NCBI RefSeq assembly: GCF_024448895.1
Contig: NZ_JAMOIC010000021.1
Span: forward strand, 1-64,000
DNA from: Stutzerimonas stutzeri
Lineage (GTDB): Bacteria > Pseudomonadota > Gammaproteobacteria > Pseudomonadales > Pseudomonadaceae
Direction of reading: 5' to 3'
DNA: 64,000 nt
The notes below the pieces were generated by a model, which made no database searches, was not told the DNA's origin, and was given only the letters and a program-made list of their open reading frames with translations. This document shows positions 8,864 to 17,262 of this stretch, one piece after another. Position numbers and translations under genes: made by a program. Position 1 is the first letter of the stretch. Each line of letters begins with the position of its first letter.

Positions 8864-9661
8864 TCAGAGCACCCCCATTTGTTCGTCACGGATGTCGGTG
8901 ATGAACATGTGGCCGGGGGAATGGGTAATGACCAGTTCGGGTTTGGCTTGCATCGCTACCGCTTGCGGCGTTACTCCGCAGGCCCAGAACACCGGGATCT
9001 CGTTCTCACGGAGGATTGATGGTTCACCGAAATCAGGCTTGTTCAGCTCCTGGATACCGATTTGACGCGGGTCGCCAATGTGCACCGGTGCGCCGTGCAC
9101 CGCCGGAAAGCGAGACGTGACTTGCACCGCGCGCACGACCTTGTCTGCCGGCATCGGTCGCATGCTGACCACCATCGGGCCACTCAGGGAGCCGGCGCTC
9201 TGGCAAGGGATGTTGGTTCGATACATCGGCACGTTATGGCCGTCCTCGATGTGCCGCACCGGAACGTCGTTTGCCAGCAATGCGCCCTCGAAACTGAAGC
9301 TGCAGCCGATCAGGAAGCCGACCATGTCGTCTTCCCAGAACCTCGTGATATCGCTTACTTCCTGCTCAAGGTTTCCATGGCGATAGATCCGGTATTTCGG
9401 AAAGTCACTGCGAATGTCGGCTCCAGGCGCGGCGCGCAGCGGCTCGGTGCAGCCTGGATCGGTCACGTCGAGCAAAGGGCAGGGCTTGGGATTGCGCTGG
9501 CAGAACAGCAGGAAGTCGTAAGCGAGGTCCCGGCGAACGATCATCAGGTTCGCCTGGGCAAAGCCATTGGCCAGCCCTGCGGTTGGTCCGTTCAGCTCAC
9601 CACTGCGGATCAACTGGCGTAGTTCGGAGGGAGGCAGATGGCGATGGGGGCTCGTATTCAT
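8864..9661 (-). CDS. DUF1445 family putative hydro-lyase (YcsI-like)
   Basis: A 265-residue protein of the DUF1445 family, formerly UPF0317 and often called putative hydro-lyase. Conserved stretches include the N-terminal T-x-G-x-A-x-G-x-x-Q-x-N and FLIGCSFSFE in the centre. The same domain forms part of the human mitochondrial D-glutamate cyclase DGLUCY, which links it to 5-oxoproline chemistry; the exact reaction of the bacterial protein is not established. The frame is open 112 codons further upstream, but the ATG at 9661 lies just after the pxpC stop (26 bp) and fits the family start. Its place next to pxpABC supports a role in 5-oxoproline or glutamate metabolism. Confidence 0.85.
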   Translation of the reverse strand: MNTSPHRHLPPSELRQLIRSGELNGPTAGLANGFAQANLMIVRRDLAYDFLLFCQRNPKPCPLLDVTDPGCTEPLRAAPGADIRSDFPKYRIYRHGNLEQEVSDITRFWEDDMVGFLIGCSFSFEGALLANDVPVRHIEDGHNVPMYRTNIPCQSAGSLSGPMVVSMRPMPADKVVRAVQVTSRFPAVHGAPVHIGDPRQIGIQELNKPDFGEPSILRENEIPVFWACGVTPQAVAMQAKPELVITHSPGHMFITDIRDEQMGVL

Positions 9662-9687
9662 GGGCTTCGCTCCGGGGGTGAATGGGG

Positions 9688-10602
9688 TTATCGCCAAGTG
9701 GCGAGCAGCCGGCTTTGCTGACGTTGGGCCGCTTCCAAGGCTATCGGCTTCAACCGCAGGACTGTGCCCGGCATGCCTTGCGCCAGACGAGCAACTGCCA
9801 ATGGCGTCAGGGCGCCAAGCCGGGGATAACCGCCGATGGTTTGCCGGTCGTTGAGCAGGACGATGGGCTGCCCATCCGGCGGCACTTGAATCGCCCCTAA
9901 TGGCACGCCTTCGGAAATCATCGACTGTCGTGAACTGCGCAGCACTGGACCGAGCAGGCGGATGCCCATGCGATCGGCGCGCTGGTCCAGCGTCCATTCG
10001 CTATTGAATGCATCGAACAGGCTTTGCCCGCTGAAGTCGCCGATCTGTGCGCCAAGCACCACCTGCAGCGGTTCTGACGATGACAACGGAGTGATCAGAT
10101 CGGCATCCAGGTCACGTGGCCTGGGCGCCGCGCCGCTCCACTGCAGTCGATCACCCTGGGCCAGCGGCTTGCCATCGCCGTGCAGGCCGCCAAGCGCCTC
10201 GCGGCGTACCGTCGCGCAACTGTCCAGAGTCAAAGGTGCAGCAAAGCCGCCCGGGGCGGCGAGATAGGCGCGCACACCTCGGCGCGGCTGGGCAAAGGTC
10301 AGGCGTTGACCCTTGCGAATGTTGAAGCTGCGTCCCGGTTCAAGCGGTTGGCCATCCAGCGTGGCCGCAAGGTCCGCGCCGCACAGCGCGAGGCAGCTGT
10401 CAGCTTCGGCCAGCAGGGCGAAATTCCCCAAGGTGATTTCGATGGTTGCGGCGTGCAGCGGATTGCCCAACAACCAGTTGGCCCATGCCTGAGAAATCCA
10501 GTCCGCCGCGCCGCCCTGGGTCACGCCGAGATGACGGACACCGAACCGACCGCCGTCCTGCAGGCTGGCCATGGCGCCGCTGCGCTCGATCAACAGACTC
10601 AT
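9688..10602 (-). CDS. pxpC: 5-oxoprolinase subunit PxpC (carboxyltransferase-like)
   Basis: A 304-residue protein of the biotin-dependent carboxyltransferase / allophanate hydrolase subunit 2 family (KipA type). With PxpA and PxpB it forms the ATP-dependent enzyme that opens 5-oxo-L-proline to L-glutamate. Typical stretches are the N-terminal ASLQDGGRFGVRHLGV (12-27), GGYPRLG near the C-terminus, and a length usual for separate PxpC. A GAGGTTA ribosome binding site precedes the ATG, and the start overlaps the pxpB stop by 4 bp, so translation is coupled. Confidence 0.93.
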   Translation of the reverse strand: MSLLIERSGAMASLQDGGRFGVRHLGVTQGGAADWISQAWANWLLGNPLHAATIEITLGNFALLAEADSCLALCGADLAATLDGQPLEPGRSFNIRKGQRLTFAQPRRGVRAYLAAPGGFAAPLTLDSCATVRREALGGLHGDGKPLAQGDRLQWSGAAPRPRDLDADLITPLSSSEPLQVVLGAQIGDFSGQSLFDAFNSEWTLDQRADRMGIRLLGPVLRSSRQSMISEGVPLGAIQVPPDGQPIVLLNDRQTIGGYPRLGALTPLAVARLAQGMPGTVLRLKPIALEAAQRQQSRLLATWR

Positions 10603-11303
10603 GGTGTAACCTCGAAAGGACTGTCGTCTCCGCCAAGCCGAACGAACTCGGCGCGTTCGATGGGCTGGAAACGCACGCGGTCACCGGGTTGCCAGATGCT
10701 GTAGCCGTCCAGCTCCCGGTCGAACAGCCGCGTCGGGCTGCGGCCGATGAGATTCCAGCCCCCGGGTGATACCAGCGGATAGATAGCGGTCTGACGATCA
10801 GCGATACCCAAACTGCCAGCCGGAACCTGCTTGCGTGGCGTTTGCAGGCGCGGGCTGGCGAGGGATTCGTCGACCAGCCCCATGAAGGCGAAACCCGGCG
10901 CGAAGCCCAGCGCAAAAACCTGATAGGTCCGGGCGCTATGACGCTCGATCACGCCGGAAACGCCGAGCCCGCTGCGCTGCCCCAATGCTTCGAGTTCCGG
11001 ACCGACGCTTGGGTCGTACCAGACCGGGATGTCCAGCTCGCGCGCCTGAGCCCCCGCATCCGGCTGCAGGTCATGCAGCGCATTCGCTACCCGACGACGC
11101 GCCTGGTCGTCGTCCAGTTGTGCCAGGTCGTAATGAATTAAAAGGGTGGTGTAGGACGGCACTAGATCGATCAGGGCGGCGCCGAAACTTTCGCGCAGGC
11201 GCCGTGCAGCGGCCAGTAGCCAGGGCATGTGAGCTTCGTCGATTTCGTCGAACAGGCGCAGCATCAGGCAGTCGATGCCGACGACTTCGATACGGGCCTT
11301 CAT
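10599..11303 (-). CDS. pxpB: 5-oxoprolinase subunit PxpB
   Basis: A 234-residue protein of the allophanate hydrolase subunit 1 (KipI) family. Conserved stretches include [15 protein letters not shown] and the [21 protein letters not shown] segment, all diagnostic of PxpB/KipI. In B. subtilis KipI was first named for inhibiting the sporulation kinase KinA, but the conserved role is a 5-oxoprolinase subunit. Both ends overlap their neighbours by 4 bp (ATGA), which suggests equimolar synthesis of the three subunits. Confidence 0.93.
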   Translation of the reverse strand: MKARIEVVGIDCLMLRLFDEIDEAHMPWLLAAARRLRESFGAALIDLVPSYTTLLIHYDLAQLDDDQARRRVANALHDLQPDAGAQARELDIPVWYDPSVGPELEALGQRSGLGVSGVIERHSARTYQVFALGFAPGFAFMGLVDESLASPRLQTPRKQVPAGSLGIADRQTAIYPLVSPGGWNLIGRSPTRLFDRELDGYSIWQPGDRVRFQPIERAEFVRLGGDDSPFEVTP

Positions 11304-12049
11304 GCCGCCAGCTTCTCGAGCGCCTGGCGGATGCGCTGCACGGCGGCGACCGAACCGGCGTTGTCACCGTGAACGCAAAGCGTATCGGCCCGCAGTACCA
11401 GAGGGCTGCCGTCGCTGGCGGTCAGCGCTTCGCCTTTGGCCAGGCATAGCGCCTGGGCTGCGACCGTTTCGGGATCGTGGTGTACCGCCCCGGGCAGGGC
11501 TCTGGAAACCAGCATGCCGGCCGCGTCATAGGCACGATCAGCGAACACTTCGAACCACAGCATCACACCCAGTTCGTCCGCCAGCGCTTGCGCAGCGCTG
11601 TTGTCGCGGGTCGACATCAGCATCAGGGGGAGCGACGGGGAATAGGCGATAACCGCGCGCATCACAGCTCGGAGCAGTTCGGGTTTGCGCATCATGTCGT
11701 TGTAAAGGGCCCCGTGCGGCTTGACGTAGCGGACCTGAGTGCCCTCGGCGCGACAGATGCCATCCAGCGCGCCAATCTGATAAAGCAGCATGTTCTCCAC
11801 TTCGTCCGGCGTGCACGCCATGGAGCGGCGGCCGAAGCCGACCAGATCTGGGTAGGCCGGATGGGCGCCGATCTTCACGTCATGCTGCGTTGCCAGCGCG
11901 ACGGTGCGTCGCATGATCTGTGGGTCAGAGGCGTGGAAACCACACGCCACGTTGGCGCAATCAATGAAGGGCATGACTTCGGCATCCAGGCCCATGGTCC
12001 AGGCCCCGAAGCTCTCGCCGATGTCGCAGTTGAGAAGTAGACGTTTCAT
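11300..12049 (-). CDS. pxpA: 5-oxoprolinase subunit PxpA (LamB/YcsF family)
   Basis: A 249-residue protein of the LamB/YcsF family with the diagnostic start [14 protein letters not shown] (4-17) and the segments [14 protein letters not shown] and [17 protein letters not shown], which carry conserved His and Asp residues of the barrel active site. The frame opens 18 codons earlier, but the ATG at 12049 has a GAGGAATGG ribosome binding site and gives the usual N-terminus. As first gene of the operon it is probably controlled by the divergent MarR-type regulator through the palindromes at 12110-12146. Confidence 0.94.
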   Translation of the reverse strand: MKRLLLNCDIGESFGAWTMGLDAEVMPFIDCANVACGFHASDPQIMRRTVALATQHDVKIGAHPAYPDLVGFGRRSMACTPDEVENMLLYQIGALDGICRAEGTQVRYVKPHGALYNDMMRKPELLRAVMRAVIAYSPSLPLMLMSTRDNSAAQALADELGVMLWFEVFADRAYDAAGMLVSRALPGAVHHDPETVAAQALCLAKGEALTASDGSPLVLRADTLCVHGDNAGSVAAVQRIRQALEKLAA

Positions 12050-12109
12050 ACCATTCCTCGCTGAACTGCTGGCCCGACCGGCGTGCCGGCAGGTGAGTGA
12101 CATTACGAT

Positions 12110-12146
12110 GATAAATTATCGATGATTTATCAATAAAAATTTATTG
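12110..12146. promoter_or_regulatory. Two adjacent palindromes, putative MarR-type operator
   Basis: GATAAAT (12110-12116) and ATTTATC (12125-12131) form one inverted repeat; CAATAAA (12131-12137) and TTTATTG (12140-12146) form a second that shares base 12131. The AT-rich block sits between the divergent pxpA and MarR-type genes, unlike the surrounding GC-rich sequence, and arms of this length suit a dimeric winged-helix regulator. It probably serves both promoters. Confidence 0.65.
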
Positions 12147-12234
12147 TCAGCCTTCGCAGCGGTCGCTCCAAGCTCATTGCTGTATGCTTGCCGACCCGAT
12201 TCATCGGGCGAAATCACGTTTCGCCCCTCAGGTC

Positions 12235-12774
12235 ATGGTCCACAAGATGGTTGACGCTAAATCCCCTCGCCCGTTGCGATCGTCCATCGTTGCGTCGGCG
12301 CATCTCGCCGAACAATCGCAGGAACTCTCCGAGCTCGAGTACGGCATCATCGTTGCCAGCGCCGCGCTGATGCGCTGGATGGAGCGCTGCATGAAAGCCT
12401 CTGGTGCCGTTGAAATGAACGCGCTGGACGTCATGGTGCTGCACAATCTGGCGAGCCGCGGCCGTGCCAAGCGACAAGCGGATATCTGCCTGCTGCTCAA
12501 TATCGAAGACACTCACACCGTGACTTACGCTTTGAAGAAACTCGGCAAGCTCGGTCTGGTGGAAGGCGAGAAACAGGGCAAGGAAATGTTCTATCGGCCC
12601 ACTGAAAAGGGCGGCGCGCTGTGCCGGGAGTACGCCGACATCCGACGTGAATGCCTGATCGCCTCCTTCGAAAACCTGAACATCGACCCGGACGATATTC
12701 ACCGTCTTGCAGGGCTGCTGCGCGCCATGTCCGGCCTCTACGACCAGGCCGCACGCGCCGCTACATCGCTCTGA
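12235..12774 (+). CDS. MarR-type winged-helix regulator of the pxp operon
   Basis: A protein of about 179 residues with a winged-helix DNA-binding domain: the helix-turn-helix is in the stretch RAKRQADICLLLNIEDTHTVTYALKKLGKLGLVEGEKQGKEMFYRPTE region, followed by the beta wing, which resembles MarR-family proteins. It is transcribed away from pxpA and is the obvious local regulator; a ligand such as 5-oxoproline is an inference. The start is uncertain: ATG codons at 12184, 12235 and 12247 are in frame, and none has a strong ribosome binding site; 12235 is chosen for the CAGG just upstream. Confidence 0.8.
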   Translation: MVHKMVDAKSPRPLRSSIVASAHLAEQSQELSELEYGIIVASAALMRWMERCMKASGAVEMNALDVMVLHNLASRGRAKRQADICLLLNIEDTHTVTYALKKLGKLGLVEGEKQGKEMFYRPTEKGGALCREYADIRRECLIASFENLNIDPDDIHRLAGLLRAMSGLYDQAARAATSL

Positions 12775-12807
12775 CCCACTTCACGCTGCACGCCGGATAA
12801 TCAATAG

Positions 12808-14523
12808 ATGCGCATCGAACCTCGCCCGCTCCCCGAAAGGCTTCCCGATCTGGGCGACCTGCCGCCGTTGCTGACGCGCCTGTACGCGTCGCGTGGTGTG
12901 CAGTCGATCAGTGAACTGGACAAGGGGCTGGCGCGGCTGATTCCTTATGGCCAGCTCAGTGGGATGGATGCAGCCGTGGCGTTGCTGGTCGAAGCGCTGG
13001 AGAAGCGGCAGCGCATTCTCATCGTTGGTGACTTCGATGCCGATGGCGCCACGGCCAGCACCGTCGGAGTGCTGGGCCTGCGTCAACTGGGCGCCGCGCA
13101 TGTGGATTACCTGGTCCCTAACCGATTCGAATATGGCTATGGGCTGACGCCTGAAATCGTCGCCGTAGCGCTCGAACGTCAGCCTGATCTGCTGGTTACG
13201 GTCGACAACGGCATTTCCAGCGTGGACGGCGTAGCGACGGCCAAGGCCGCAGGGCTCAAGGTCCTGGTGACCGATCACCATCTGCCAGGTCCGCTGCTGC
13301 CGGACGCGGACGCCATCGTCAATCCCAACCAGCCCGAGTGCGCCTTTCCGAGCAAATGCATCGCCGGCGTCGGGGTGATCTTTTACGTACTGCTGGCCCT
13401 GCGCGCGGCATTGCGTGAGTCGGGTTGGTTCACTCGCAATGGCTGGTCGGAGCCGAATCTGGCTGAGCTGCTGGATCTGGTCGCGCTGGGCAGTGTCGCC
13501 GACGTAGTGCCGCTTGATGCGAACAACCGAATCCTCGTGCATCAGGGGCTGGCTCGTATCCGCGCCGGCAGGGCGCGGCCTGGGTTGCGTGCCATTCTGG
13601 AAGTTGCCGGGCGCGATCACAGTCGCATCACCTCAACGGACCTCGGTTTCATTCTTGGCCCGCGACTGAACGCGGCGGGGCGCCTCGATGACATGGCGCT
13701 GGGTATTGAGTGCCTGCTCTGTGAAGACGAGGCGCTCGCGCGGGACATGGCCGTTCAGCTCGATCAGCTCAACCAAGACCGAAAGGGCATCGAACAGGGC
13801 ATGCAGCGCGAGGCACTGGCTCAGCTCAAGGATCTTCCGCTTGAAGACATGCCGTTCGGCCTGTGCTTGTTCGAGCCGGACTGGCACCAAGGCGTGATCG
13901 GCATCCTCGCGTCGCGCCTCAAGGAGCGTTACCACCGTCCCACCATCGCCTTCGCCGATGCGGGCGATGGGATGCTCAAGGGGTCGGCGCGTTCGGTGCC
14001 AGGTTTTCACATTCGCGATGCATTAGACGCCGTCGCGGCGCGCCATCCCGGCTTGATCAGCAAGTTTGGGGGCCATGCGATGGCAGCTGGCCTGTCGCTA
14101 CCGGAAAGCAACTTCGGCACCTTTGCGACTGCCTTCGATGCCGAAGTACGCCGCCAGCTGTGCGAGGACGACCTGACCGGGCGCCTGCTCACCGATGGTC
14201 AGTTGAGCATCGAGGAGTTCCATCTGGAACTGGCCAAGGCGCTACGCAATGCCGGTCCTTGGGGGCAGCATTTCCCCGAGCCGGTCTTCCACGGCGTGTT
14301 CCAGCTGGTGCAGCAACGACTGGTGGGCGAAAAACATCTCAAGATGGTGCTCAAGAGTGAATGCGGTTCGCTGACCCTTGACGGGATCGCCTTCAACATT
14401 GATCGCGAACTCTGGCCCAATCCCAACGTGCGCTGGGCCGATCTGGCCTACAAGCTTGACGTGAACGAGTTTCGCGGCCGGGAAAGCGTACAGTTGCTGG
14501 TAGCGCATATCGCGGCGCGTTGA
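12808..14523 (+). CDS. recJ: Single-stranded-DNA-specific exonuclease RecJ
   Basis: RecJ degrades single-stranded DNA 5' to 3' in RecF-pathway recombination, mismatch repair and base excision repair. The 571-residue protein has the DHH phosphoesterase motifs: DFDADG (75-80), TVDNG (131-135) and DHH (156-158), then the DHHA1 domain with GGHAMAAGLSL and a C-terminal OB-like domain. Length fits the family. It starts 33 bp after the MarR-type gene, with a modest CGGA ribosome binding site, and may be co-transcribed with it. Confidence 0.96.
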   Translation: MRIEPRPLPERLPDLGDLPPLLTRLYASRGVQSISELDKGLARLIPYGQLSGMDAAVALLVEALEKRQRILIVGDFDADGATASTVGVLGLRQLGAAHVDYLVPNRFEYGYGLTPEIVAVALERQPDLLVTVDNGISSVDGVATAKAAGLKVLVTDHHLPGPLLPDADAIVNPNQPECAFPSKCIAGVGVIFYVLLALRAALRESGWFTRNGWSEPNLAELLDLVALGSVADVVPLDANNRILVHQGLARIRAGRARPGLRAILEVAGRDHSRITSTDLGFILGPRLNAAGRLDDMALGIECLLCEDEALARDMAVQLDQLNQDRKGIEQGMQREALAQLKDLPLEDMPFGLCLFEPDWHQGVIGILASRLKERYHRPTIAFADAGDGMLKGSARSVPGFHIRDALDAVAARHPGLISKFGGHAMAAGLSLPESNFGTFATAFDAEVRRQLCEDDLTGRLLTDGQLSIEEFHLELAKALRNAGPWGQHFPEPVFHGVFQLVQQRLVGEKHLKMVLKSECGSLTLDGIAFNIDRELWPNPNVRWADLAYKLDVNEFRGRESVQLLVAHIAAR

Positions 14524-14610
14524 TCGCCTGGATTTAGGCATAGCCAAAAAGAGCGGGGCGACTTTCAGCCTGACGGCCTGTATGGCAAGGCATTGCCCTC
14601 GCAAGATCGG

Positions 14611-14627
14611 TCCTCTGAATCAGAGGA
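14611..14627. repeat. Short inverted repeat between recJ and the molybdoenzyme gene
   Basis: TCCTCTG (14611-14617) and CAGAGGA (14621-14627) pair around AAT. No T tract follows directly, so it is either a weak recJ terminator or an operator 86-102 bp upstream of the molybdopterin oxidoreductase gene. Confidence 0.35.
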
Positions 14628-14712
14628 TATTTGCCGCTACGCGATTGATTGTTGCCGGCCCGGCGGGCGCCTAGAGTGATTGGATTACAAGAACAATCCC
14701 TCGGAGCCTGCG

Positions 14713-16809
14713 ATGAGCGAAACGACCCGGCATCACCGTGCGTGCCACCTGTGCGAGGCCATTTGTGGCCTGACCATCGAAACCCGTGATCAGGAGATTC
14801 TGTCCATCAGGGGCGACGCTCAGGACAGCTTCAGCCGCGGCCACATCTGCCCCAAGGCCGTGGCGTTGCAGGACATCCAGAACGACCCGGACCGCCTGCG
14901 CCACCCCATGCGTCGTGTCGGCAACGAGTGGCAGGCGATCGAATGGGACGAGGCGTTTGCGCTGGTCGCCGAGCGCCTGGCCGAGATCCGCGAGCGGCAT
15001 GGCAATAACGCCGTGGCGGTCTACCAGGGAAACCCCAGCGTGCACAACTACGGGCTGATGACCCACAGCAACTATTTCCTCGGTCAGCTGAAAACCCGCA
15101 ATCGATTCTCCGCCACCTCGGTCGACCAACTCCCGCATCATTTGACCAGCCTGATGATGTACGGCCACGGCCTGCTGATTCCGATTCCAGACATCGACCA
15201 TACTGATTTCATGCTGATCCTTGGCGGCAATCCGCTGGCCTCCAACGGCAGCATCATGACCGTCCCTGACGTGGAAAAGCGCCTCAAGGCTATGCAGGCG
15301 CGTGGCGGCAAGCTGGTGGTGGTCGACCCGCGGCGCAGCGAAACGGCGGCGATCGCCGACCAGCATCTGTTCGTGCGCCCTGGTGAAGATGCTGCGCTGC
15401 TCTTTGGCTTGCTCAATACCTTGTTCGACGAGGAGCTGACCCGCACCAGCCACCTGCCAATCGACGGCCTGGAAGAACTCCGCGCGGCTGTGGCGCCGTT
15501 CTCGGCGGAATCCATGGGCCCGCGCTGCGGCGTGCCGGCCGAACAGATTCGACAGCTGGCACGCGACTTCGCTGCCGCGGACAGCGCTGTTTGCTACGGA
15601 CGCATGGGGGTATCGACGCAGGCCTTTGGCACGCTGTGCCAGTGGCTGGTGCAATCGATCAATCTGGTCACTGGCAATCTGGATCGCGCGGGCGGCGCTC
15701 TCTGTACCGAGCCGGCCGTCGATCTGGTGGCCAATACATCAGGCGGGCATTTCAACCGCTGGCAGAGTCGTGTTTCGGGCTTGCCGGAATATGGTGGGGA
15801 GCTGCCGGTATCGGCACTGGCTGAGGAAATGCTGACCGAGGGAGAGGGGCAGATACGCGCATTGGTCACGGTGGCGGGCAATCCGGCGTTGTCCACGCCC
15901 AACGGCCGTCAACTTGAGCAGGCATTGGATGGGCTGGAGTTCATGCTCAGCGTCGATTTCTACATCAATGAAACCACCCGTTACGCCGACCTGATCCTGC
16001 CGCCCACGGCTCCTCTGGAGCATGACCACTACGACACCACCTTCAACGTCTTTGCGGTACGCAACGTGACTCGCTTCAACGAGGCGGTGCTCGACAAGCC
16101 GGCGGGTGCGCTGCATGACTGGGAGATCTTTGTGGGTCTCGCCCGCGCATTTGCGGCGCGCACCGGGGCTGAGCTCAAGCCCACCATGGCGCCCGATCAG
16201 ATGATTGATCGCAGCCTGCGGGCGGGACCTTACGGTGACAAGAGCGAGCTGACCTTGAGTGTCGACAGGCTGCGCGACTATCCCCACGGGCTTGACCTCG
16301 GTGCGCTCAAACCGAACCTGGCGGGGCGTTTGAAAACGGCGAATCAGCGGGTCCAGGCCGCCCCGTCATTGTTCGTTGGCGACGTGGCGCGCTTTGCCGC
16401 AGCGGCTGCGGTACAGGCCGACCAATTGGTGTTGATCGGTCGTCGGCATGTGCGCAGCAATAATTCCTGGATGCACAACTACCATCGCCTGGTGAAGGGC
16501 AAGCCGCGCCATCAGCTGCTGATGAATTCCGCCGATCTGGATCGCCTGGGACTGCTCGACGGACAGCGTGTGCGGGTGCGTTCGCGGGTCGGGATGATCG
16601 AGGTCGAGGTGGCCGTAAGCGACGAGATGATGCGCGGCGTGGTGAGCCTGCCGCACGGTTGGGGGCACGGACGGCCAGGCGTGCAGCTGGAAATCGCCAA
16701 TCGACAGCCAGGTGCGAGTGCGAACGACCTGACTGATGAGCGTGCGTTGGACGCTTTGTCCGGGAACGCAGCGCTTAATGGTGTGCCTGTATGGGTGGAG
16801 GCGGCCTAG
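14713..16809 (+). CDS. Orphan molybdopterin oxidoreductase
   Basis: A 698-residue protein of the DMSO reductase/formate dehydrogenase family. The N-terminal 4Fe-4S ligands are Cys11, Cys14, Cys18 and Cys46 (CHLCEAICG ... CPK), followed by the molybdopterin core and, from about residue 570, the molydopterin dinucleotide-binding domain (MNSADLDRLGLLDGQRVRV region). There is no signal peptide, so it should be cytoplasmic. The position where formate dehydrogenases have Cys or selenocysteine lies in the stretch SVDQLPHH (136-143), with only Ser136 or Asp138 as a possible molybdenum ligand, so formate oxidation is not expected. No partner subunit or cofactor gene is adjacent. An alternative start 33 bp upstream exists. 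Substrate unknown. Confidence 0.85.
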   Translation: MSETTRHHRACHLCEAICGLTIETRDQEILSIRGDAQDSFSRGHICPKAVALQDIQNDPDRLRHPMRRVGNEWQAIEWDEAFALVAERLAEIRERHGNNAVAVYQGNPSVHNYGLMTHSNYFLGQLKTRNRFSATSVDQLPHHLTSLMMYGHGLLIPIPDIDHTDFMLILGGNPLASNGSIMTVPDVEKRLKAMQARGGKLVVVDPRRSETAAIADQHLFVRPGEDAALLFGLLNTLFDEELTRTSHLPIDGLEELRAAVAPFSAESMGPRCGVPAEQIRQLARDFAAADSAVCYGRMGVSTQAFGTLCQWLVQSINLVTGNLDRAGGALCTEPAVDLVANTSGGHFNRWQSRVSGLPEYGGELPVSALAEEMLTEGEGQIRALVTVAGNPALSTPNGRQLEQALDGLEFMLSVDFYINETTRYADLILPPTAPLEHDHYDTTFNVFAVRNVTRFNEAVLDKPAGALHDWEIFVGLARAFAARTGAELKPTMAPDQMIDRSLRAGPYGDKSELTLSVDRLRDYPHGLDLGALKPNLAGRLKTANQRVQAAPSLFVGDVARFAAAAAVQADQLVLIGRRHVRSNNSWMHNYHRLVKGKPRHQLLMNSADLDRLGLLDGQRVRVRSRVGMIEVEVAVSDEMMRGVVSLPHGWGHGRPGVQLEIANRQPGASANDLTDERALDALSGNAALNGVPVWVEAA

Positions 16810-16857
16810 TGTTCAGGTGCAGTGAAAGAGTGATGCCTCTATCGGGTTTGACGGTAT

Positions 16858-16887
16858 CCCCCTCACCCTAACCCTGAGGGAGAGGGG
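16858..16887 (+). repeat. REP-like repeat, left copy
   Basis: The sequence CCCCTCACCCTAACCCTGAGGGAGAGGGG is a shorter, slightly degraded form of the right-hand copy read on the other strand. Repeats of the form CCCTCACCCCAGCCCTCTCCC with a complementary tail are scattered in many proteobacterial genomes. Confidence 0.7.
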
Positions 16888-17059
16888 ACTGGATCGAGTG
16901 TGGCTCGGTCGTCCGGAGGTATTCAGGTAGTCGGCTGCATGAGTTGGTTAGGTGGAAGGCTAGCGGACTTAAGCCGTGCCTCGCTGATCAACGAAGCGGT
17001 GCAAGGGCATTCCATTCGTTCGGTATATCAGCGCAGTTAAGGCAGATGCACGGAGCAAG

Positions 17060-17095
17060 CCCCCTCTCCCTCCGGGAGAGGGCTGGGGTGAGGGG
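17060..17095 (-). repeat. REP-like repeat, right copy
   Basis: Inverted relative to the left copy. It contains the stem CCCTCTCCC/GGGAGAGGG (17062-17082 region) followed by the CTGGGGTGAGGGG tail. The pair may form a long hairpin in RNA or mark a mobile element carried by a RAYT transposase elsewhere. Confidence 0.7.
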
Positions 17096-17262
17096 CGGGG
17101 ACTCTCAGCTACCGACATATCGGTGAAGCTGTTCACTGACTCCGTTGCGCTGCAACAACTGGTCACCGATTCGCCCGTAAACGCGGCCTGACCAGGCAAA
17201 GTTGTCGAAACAGTCTGTACTCAAGGGTGTCCAAAAATGCATCCATTGCAGTCGAGGTTTTC

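Larger units (their letters stand above)
16810..17262. other. Intergenic block bounded by inverted REP-like repeats
   Basis: These 453 bp hold no credible gene. Two copies of a CCCTCACCC...GGGAGAGGG repeat in opposite orientation (16858-16887 and 17060-17095) enclose about 170 bp of ordinary sequence. A short open frame across the right-hand copy encodes the PLSLRERAGVRG peptide that this repeat family commonly yields by chance. The promoter of the following oxidoreductase gene is probably between 17100 and 17262. Confidence 0.6.

Noticed and set aside
16944-17126. A 60-codon open frame in the REP-bounded block
   Set aside because: Its C-terminal part is only the translated REP-like repeat and there is no ribosome binding site.
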